Source: Dehalococcoidia bacterium (GTDB taxonomy: Bacteria > Chloroflexota > Dehalococcoidia > Bin125). From it: DNA of 64,000 bases. How positions within the stretch are numbered: the stretch's first letter is position 1; each line of letters starts with the position of its first letter. The position numbers and the translations under genes were made by a program. The notes below the pieces were generated by a model. That model did no database searches and was not told the DNA's origin. It saw nothing but the letters and a program-made list of their open reading frames with translations. The stretch is taken from the NCBI GenBank assembly GCA_022822855.1, contig JAJDYG010000025.1, positions 1 through 64,000 on the forward strand. The letters run 5' to 3'. Shown here piece after piece: positions 60,001-64,000 of the stretch.

Positions 60001-61572
60001 GGCGTGGAGCTGATTTCGCCGCCGCCGCACCATGACATTTACTCGATTGAGGATCTGTCGCAGTTGATCTACGACCTCAAGATCGCCAACCCGCGGGCAA
60101 GGGTCTGCGTCAAGCTGGTCGCTTGCGAGGGTGTCGGCACAATCGCGACCGGCGTGGCCAAGGCCTACGCCGATGTGGTCCACATTTCCGGCGCCGACGG
60201 CGGTACGGGAGCATCTCCGCTCTCATCCGTCAAGTACGCGGGCGCGCCCTGGGAGCTGGGCGTCAAAGAGGCGCATGAAGCTCTGGTCGTCAACGGCCTG
60301 CGCGGCAGGATTCGGCTGCGCACCGACGGTGGATTCCATACCGGACGCGATGTCATCGTTGCGGCAATGCTCGGTGCCGAGGCCTATGGCTTCGGGACAG
60401 CAGCCCTGGTCGCCCTCGGCTGCAAAATGGCGCGGCAGTGCCACCTCAACACCTGTCCCGTTGGCGTCGCGACGCAGCGCGAAGACCTGCGGGCAAAGTA
60501 CTTCGGCAAGCCCCAGATGCTGATCGACTTCCTCCTGCACGTTGCAGAGGAAGTGCGAGTGATCCTGGCCGAACTCGGTTATCGCTCGCTGGACGAGATC
60601 ATCGGACGCACCGATCTGCTTGAGCAGATTCCCCCGCGCTCCGGTGAGCGCGCGAATCTGGTCGATCTGTCGCGGTTGCTCGCGCCGATCGAGGCGGACC
60701 CCGAGTTCCCCAGAATGCGGGTGCAGGAACGCAACGACCGCGGTAGCGACCTGAGGCTCGACGATGATCTGCTGGAGATTCTCGAACCGCACATCGCTCG
60801 CGAGGAGCACATCTCGGCCAAGTTTGACATAACGAATGAGCATCGCACCGTCGGCGCCCGCGTCTCGGGTCGAATCGCCCAGCAGTATGGCGACCTGGGC
60901 ATGCAGCGAGGCACGATCGAACTGCACTTCACCGGCTCGGCCGGTCAGTCGTTCGGAGCCTTCCTGGTCCGCGGCCTGCGTCTCTACCTTCGCGGCGAAG
61001 CCAACGACTACGTCGGCAAGGGCATGGCCGGCGGAATGATCTCCGTGGCGCCCCGCGACGATGCCGGATTCCGAGGCCGGGACTCGGTCCTGGTCGGCAA
61101 CACCGTGCTCTACGGCGCCACCGGCGGAACCCTCTGGGTCGCGGGACGAGCAGGCGAGCGCTTCGCCGTCCGAAACTCAGGCGCCCGCGCCGTCGTTGAA
61201 GGAGTGGGCGATCACGGTTGCGAATACATGACCGGAGGCACGGTGGTCGTGCTCGGCCCGGTCGGCCGCAATTTCGCCGCCGGCATGAGCGGCGGCATCG
61301 CCTATGTCTGGGACGAAGATGGAGATCTCGAGAGCCGGATTAATCCCGCGATGGTGGATCTTGAGCGAGTCACAGACTCGAACGAAGCCACGATGCTCGA
61401 GGAGATGATCGAGACTCACGCCGAGCGAACGGGCAGCCCGTTTGCGCTCGAGGTACTCGCCAACTGGGACGTCGTTCTGCGACAGATCGTGAAGGTCATC
61501 CCCCGCGATTACAAGCGAGTGCTGCGCGAACGAGCAGAAGAGCAGGCCAGAACGCTCGCGACCCAGGAGTAG
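57019..61572 (+). CDS. gltB: Glutamate synthase large subunit
   Basis: Makes two glutamates from glutamine and 2-oxoglutarate (1517 residues). Order: N-terminal class II glutaminase whose nucleophile is Cys28 (RDACGTGFIARLDG), exposed after propeptide removal; a central domain; the FMN domain (GAASNTGEGGEDPRRF, GSKPGEGGQLPG, SGADGGTGASPL); the 3Fe-4S cysteines in GCKMARQCHLNTCPVG near residue 1140; and a C-terminal GXGXG beta-helix (GKGMAGGMISV, GGTVVVLG). ATG 57019 is used; an in-frame TTG at 56947 would place the upstream inverted repeat inside the gene. No Shine-Dalgarno sequence is seen. No gltD is adjacent. Confidence 0.96.
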   Translation: MTPRHSPNRASQTRYAGLHDPESFRDACGTGFIARLDGVATHELVEQAVQGVVSLTHRGAVNADPDTGDGAGVTISIPYAILQDDLRRLGHGGLSDADLGLSMVFLPREIEAAQRARTILESAAKRTGLNVLGWRVVPTDPSVLGRWALRELPCIAQLLISRPAGVGEDEFARRMYLARRRADAEYQALRDADSDDQAGETYIVSMSTSTVVYKGLMVAPQLSHFYPDLTNPDTVSALALFHQRYATNTLPNWRIAQPFRYIAHNGEINTLLGNRLWMQARGPALQSDVWGDAVSELHPVLGSVSSDSQAFDEAFELLVASGRGPLHAMMMLIPEAWENLDDMDPDLRGFYEYHACLTEPWDGPAAMAFTDGKIAAAAMDRNGLRPARYQVTRGGLVVMGSEVGLIPIDQSEIIETGRLGPGQMVAVDTERHEILRNDDIKHRVASRLPYGRWIRKYMGRLERAASVEATSIPQPDEGELLSRQILHGYSKEEIEYVLKPMARQAKEPVGSMGDDTPLSVLHDPPRPLYTYFKQKFAQVTNPPIDSIRERNVMSLDTWLGRKQSLLEEAPDAARLVHLKSPLLLSDELDGLLTFKQPGFSGTVIETSFPVEDGPSGLEAALNALCDHVDNAIEDGHSLIVLSDEEVGPDRVPIPMLLAVSTVHHHLIDSGQRMSASIVASCGDARDVHQISCLIGFGAEAVHPYLALQTLNSLHAEGEFEGMDAADVIDRYVQAVDAGILKIMSKMGIAARASYHGAQIFEALGIGEEVVQRSFPGTLSRIGGVGFEEIGADALSRHALAYPADGLDAGGWYRYRRNADYHANEPPVWRALHKVVQGGGAEEYARYAEHANSRQPTALRDLLGFKSDRESISLDDVQPHDEITPRFSTGAMSLGALSPETHEDIARAMNVLGAASNTGEGGEDPRRFLESGDKSDANSNIKQIASGRFGVTPAYLGSASEIEIKIAQGSKPGEGGQLPGHKVTPYIAMLRHSTPGVELISPPPHHDIYSIEDLSQLIYDLKIANPRARVCVKLVACEGVGTIATGVAKAYADVVHISGADGGTGASPLSSVKYAGAPWELGVKEAHEALVVNGLRGRIRLRTDGGFHTGRDVIVAAMLGAEAYGFGTAALVALGCKMARQCHLNTCPVGVATQREDLRAKYFGKPQMLIDFLLHVAEEVRVILAELGYRSLDEIIGRTDLLEQIPPRSGERANLVDLSRLLAPIEADPEFPRMRVQERNDRGSDLRLDDDLLEILEPHIAREEHISAKFDITNEHRTVGARVSGRIAQQYGDLGMQRGTIELHFTGSAGQSFGAFLVRGLRLYLRGEANDYVGKGMAGGMISVAPRDDAGFRGRDSVLVGNTVLYGATGGTLWVAGRAGERFAVRNSGARAVVEGVGDHGCEYMTGGTVVVLGPVGRNFAAGMSGGIAYVWDEDGDLESRINPAMVDLERVTDSNEATMLEEMIETHAERTGSPFALEVLANWDVVLRQIVKVIPRDYKRVLRERAEEQARTLATQE

Positions 61573-61617
61573 CGCCGGCTCTCCGACACCGCTTCAGAGC
61601 TTCAGATAGTCGACGCG

Positions 61618-62088
61618 TCAGCCGATCCAGCGCTGCCAGATCGGCTGCTCCGGCTCTACGGGGGTCAAGGACGGGTCGATTGCCAGGGCGATGGTTCGCC
61701 GCAGTGTCGCGCTGCGCTTCGGCGGGCTGGGTGCGGGTTCCGGTACTTGTGAACTCAGATAGATGTCGCCCAGCTTGAGTGCGGCGATGACGGCGATGGT
61801 CATTGCCGCCAACGGAGCGACCACTCGGATCAACTGAGAGTCGAACGTTGGACGCGGGACTTCATACGTCCAGCCGGAGCGAACGGTCTGGTACCAGTGG
61901 TTGCGTGGAGCCTCCTCGACAGACGGCTGCGGCTCTTCGAGTAACACTTCCGGCTCGCCGCCGTTCGCGCCGTTCGGCGCGGGCTCAGCCAACACCGGTC
62001 CCCAGCCGTCCAGGGCGAGCACTGTGCTCGTCGCCTGCGTTGATGCGCCATTCGGATCGGGCGGGTGCTGGCCGTTGGACGTGGACAT
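61618..62088 (-). CDS. Single-pass membrane protein of unknown function
   Basis: A 156-residue protein: a low-complexity, Pro/Asn/Gly-rich N-terminal half (about 70 residues), one hydrophobic helix (VVAPLAAMTIAVIAALKLGDIYL, about residues 88-110) and a Pro-rich C-terminal tail with RRTIALAIDPSL. GGAG precedes the ATG. It starts 11 bp after the MFS gene on the same strand and may be an accessory protein of that transporter; that is inference only. Confidence 0.62.
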   Translation of the reverse strand: MSTSNGQHPPDPNGASTQATSTVLALDGWGPVLAEPAPNGANGGEPEVLLEEPQPSVEEAPRNHWYQTVRSGWTYEVPRPTFDSQLIRVVAPLAAMTIAVIAALKLGDIYLSSQVPEPAPSPPKRSATLRRTIALAIDPSLTPVEPEQPIWQRWIG

Positions 62089-62099
62089 AGGATCTCCGG

Positions 62100-63980
62100 C
62101 TAATCGAGTGTCTCGACTTGAGTCGGACGCTGGTTCGCCCAGGAAGCGATCAACTGCCCCGACTCGCTCAGCTGTCGCTCAGGCGGTCCGCCGTTCTGTG
62201 CAACAGAAGCGCCTGTCACGCCGGCGGGTATGGGTCTCACTGTAGGACGTTGAGCTGGCTCGGTCGGCAAACCGGTTGGCGGTCGACCCGAAGACGGCAC
62301 AGACATTCCCGGAGGGCTTCCAGGCCGTCCGCCTTCGGCTGCTCCCGGCGGTCGGTTGGCAGCCGCCATTGCTCTGGCATTGGCCATCATCTCCTCCTGG
62401 GTCTGGAACCTGACCCTGGGGAGAACCACCGCGATGGCGAGGACGATCGCCATGACAATGGCGCCGTAGAGGAAGACATCGGTAACAGGCACCGCGAGAG
62501 CCTCGCGCGCCGTTTGAATCACGGCGTCGGCCGAGCCGGGAGACTGCTGCTCAAGCTGTTCACGGAACCCCTCGAGCGCATCGGGATTCAGCAGAATCTC
62601 GGGTGTCTCTTTGAGCCGCTCCATGCCAGCGGGAAACGCCTTGGTCAACTGCGACGAGAATCCGGACACGATCATCGCACCGAACAGCGAGATGCCCATC
62701 GCGGCGCCCATCTGGCGGAAAAACTGATTTGTCGCGGTGCCTGCGCCCAGCAACCTGAACGGCAGCGAGTTCTGCATGAGCAGCGAATACAACGGCATCA
62801 ACATGCCCATTGATGCGCCCATCACGAACATATAGATGCGGGCCAGATTCAGGTTGGAATCCACGTTGAGCTGAGAGAGCATGAAGAGCGCAAACGCAGC
62901 GCCGGCGCCGCCGATGATCGCGAGCGGTTTGTAGCGTCCCGTTCTGGCCAAAATCTGGCCGGTAATGATCGAGGCCGGGACGACGCCGAGGCTCATTGGC
63001 AGCGTGACGAGCCCGGAGTTGGTGGCCGAGATGCCCTGAGCGCCCTGCAGGAAGAAGGGCAGGTTGAACATCGCGCCCATCATCGCGATGCCGATCAAGA
63101 ACATCACAACCGTGCAGAACAGGTAGACCCTGTTCTGGAACATCGGCAACGGCATGATGCCGTCATCGCCTTTGCGTCGTGCGGTCTTCCACCACGCGAA
63201 CGCTGCGACCACGGCGATAACCAGGCAGGCCACGATCGGGGAATCGAACCAGCCAAACTGATTGCCGCCCATTGAGAAGGCAAGCAGAAGAGGCGTGGCG
63301 GCGACGATCAGTAGTCCCGCTCCAAGCCAGTCGGTCGGCTGGCGATTCGGATGTTGCGGCCGCTGCCTCGGCATGATCATCGAGATCGCGATGAGACCCA
63401 GACCGCCGACCGGGATGTTGATGTAGAAGACCCAGCGCCAGGAAAGTTCGTCTGTCAGGACGCCGCCGGCAAGCGGGCCGATGATGCTGGCCAGTGCGAA
63501 CGTTCCGCCGATGATGCCGGCCCAGCGTCCTCGCTCGGCGGGGGCGAAGTAATCGCCCATCGTCGTGAAGGCGTTGGCCATGATGAACGCCGCGCCGAAG
63601 CCCTGGAGCAATCGGAACCCGATCAGCTCCCACATGCTTCCCGAGGCTCCGCAGAGGGCGGAGGAGATCAGGAAGATGACGATTCCGGCGAGCAGGTATG
63701 GCTTGCGACCGTGTACGTCGGAGAGCTTGCCGATGATCGGAACGATGACGGTCGAGCCGAGCAGGTAGGACGTCGCCGGCCAGGCAAAGAGGTCGAGGCC
63801 ACCGAGATCGCCGACAGCTTTCGGAGCGGCCACGCTCCAGATGGTCTGATCAAGCGCTGCCAGAAACAGCGCCAGCATGACGCAGACCATGATCAGCACC
63901 TTGCGGCGCTGAGGAAGCAGCCATCCGGGGGGGACTTCACCCATGCCGGGCATGCCGGGCGGTGGTCCGCCCTGCGGCAT
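62100..63980 (-). CDS. MFS transporter, DHA2 (EmrB/QacA-like) family; 5' end may lie outside
   Basis: A drug/proton-antiporter-type transporter, at least 626 residues, with about 14 hydrophobic helices. Motifs: ALDQTIWSVAAPKAVGDL in helix 1, GKLSDVHGRKPYLL in loop 2-3, and RLLQGFGAAFI and IGPLAGGVLTDELSWRWVFYINIP typical of DHA2 members. A Pro/Gly-rich C-terminal tail of about 100 residues is unusual. The listed ATG is the last in-frame one before the window edge. The frame stays open to base 64000 and codes for more Pro/Gly-rich residues, so the real start may be beyond the window. Confidence 0.88.
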   Translation of the reverse strand: MPQGGPPPGMPGMGEVPPGWLLPQRRKVLIMVCVMLALFLAALDQTIWSVAAPKAVGDLGGLDLFAWPATSYLLGSTVIVPIIGKLSDVHGRKPYLLAGIVIFLISSALCGASGSMWELIGFRLLQGFGAAFIMANAFTTMGDYFAPAERGRWAGIIGGTFALASIIGPLAGGVLTDELSWRWVFYINIPVGGLGLIAISMIMPRQRPQHPNRQPTDWLGAGLLIVAATPLLLAFSMGGNQFGWFDSPIVACLVIAVVAAFAWWKTARRKGDDGIMPLPMFQNRVYLFCTVVMFLIGIAMMGAMFNLPFFLQGAQGISATNSGLVTLPMSLGVVPASIITGQILARTGRYKPLAIIGGAGAAFALFMLSQLNVDSNLNLARIYMFVMGASMGMLMPLYSLLMQNSLPFRLLGAGTATNQFFRQMGAAMGISLFGAMIVSGFSSQLTKAFPAGMERLKETPEILLNPDALEGFREQLEQQSPGSADAVIQTAREALAVPVTDVFLYGAIVMAIVLAIAVVLPRVRFQTQEEMMANARAMAAANRPPGAAEGGRPGSPPGMSVPSSGRPPTGLPTEPAQRPTVRPIPAGVTGASVAQNGGPPERQLSESGQLIASWANQRPTQVETLD

Positions 63981-64000
63981 TGCGGCCGGACCGGGAGGCG

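Overview
The window is a high-GC, densely coded bacterial chromosome segment with about 57 protein genes, two tRNAs, and no rRNA, insertion sequence or CRISPR array. No marker gives the taxonomy directly. The abundance of CaiB/BaiF CoA-transferases, MaoC hydratases, enoyl-CoA hydratases and short-chain dehydrogenases, the GlcDEF cluster, the GuaB3-type protein and a Tat-exported protein with 'GW-x-LVGW' repeats together suggest a Chloroflexota (SAR202/Dehalococcoidia-like) heterotroph. This is an inference; an actinobacterium is the main alternative.

Layout. 1-10.8 kb is mostly informational: tatD, metG and rsmI on the minus strand, a helix-turn-helix gene inside palindromic repeats, guaB3, then an overlapping minus-strand operon hisS-prfA-prmC-serine hydrolase. 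10.9-16 kb carries rel (ppGpp metabolism), a class V aminotransferase and comM behind two LexA-like boxes. 16-21.5 kb carries a Tat-exported PhoX-type phosphatase behind an 11-bp-periodic Pho-box-like repeat, tRNA-Arg(CCG), a methyltransferase and two cyclophilin genes. 21.5-25 kb is a MaoC pair divergent from a double-domain CoA-transferase. 25-29 kb holds tRNA-Pro(TGG), pyrD, an mrp-type ATPase and an NYN-domain protein. 29-38.4 kb is a long minus-strand run: two CoA-transferases, a small membrane protein, cinA, an alpha/beta hydrolase, glcD-glcE-glcF and a metallo-beta-lactamase-fold hydrolase. 38.4-41 kb has two more CoA-transferases on the plus strand.

41-43.4 kb holds an enoyl-CoA hydratase and, next to another set of palindromic repeats, a shortened paralogue of the first HTH gene. 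43.4-50.8 kb has a Crp/Fnr regulator, an RraA-like protein, two tandem MFS exporters, an HtrA-type protease, a Tat-exported RlpA-like protein and a HEAT-SpoU methyltransferase. 50.8-52.1 kb is a small accessory-looking pair (GIY-YIG/DUF4357 protein plus an acidic-tailed protein). 52.4-64 kb carries an SDR, enoyl-CoA hydratase, flavin reductase-like protein, VTT-domain membrane protein, class III aminotransferase, the glutamate synthase large subunit without a neighbouring small subunit, a small membrane protein and a DHA2-type MFS transporter reaching the window edge.

The most interesting signal is the pair of paralogous HTH genes (3925-4611 and 42861-43343). Each lies beside composite palindromic repeats, and the two share an identical promoter geometry in which two GAAC-N4-NTTC-like boxes spaced exactly 25 bp flank a TACA(T/G)T hexamer. 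Related GAAC boxes sit at the comM promoter. All statements rest on reading the sequence by eye; no database search was run.
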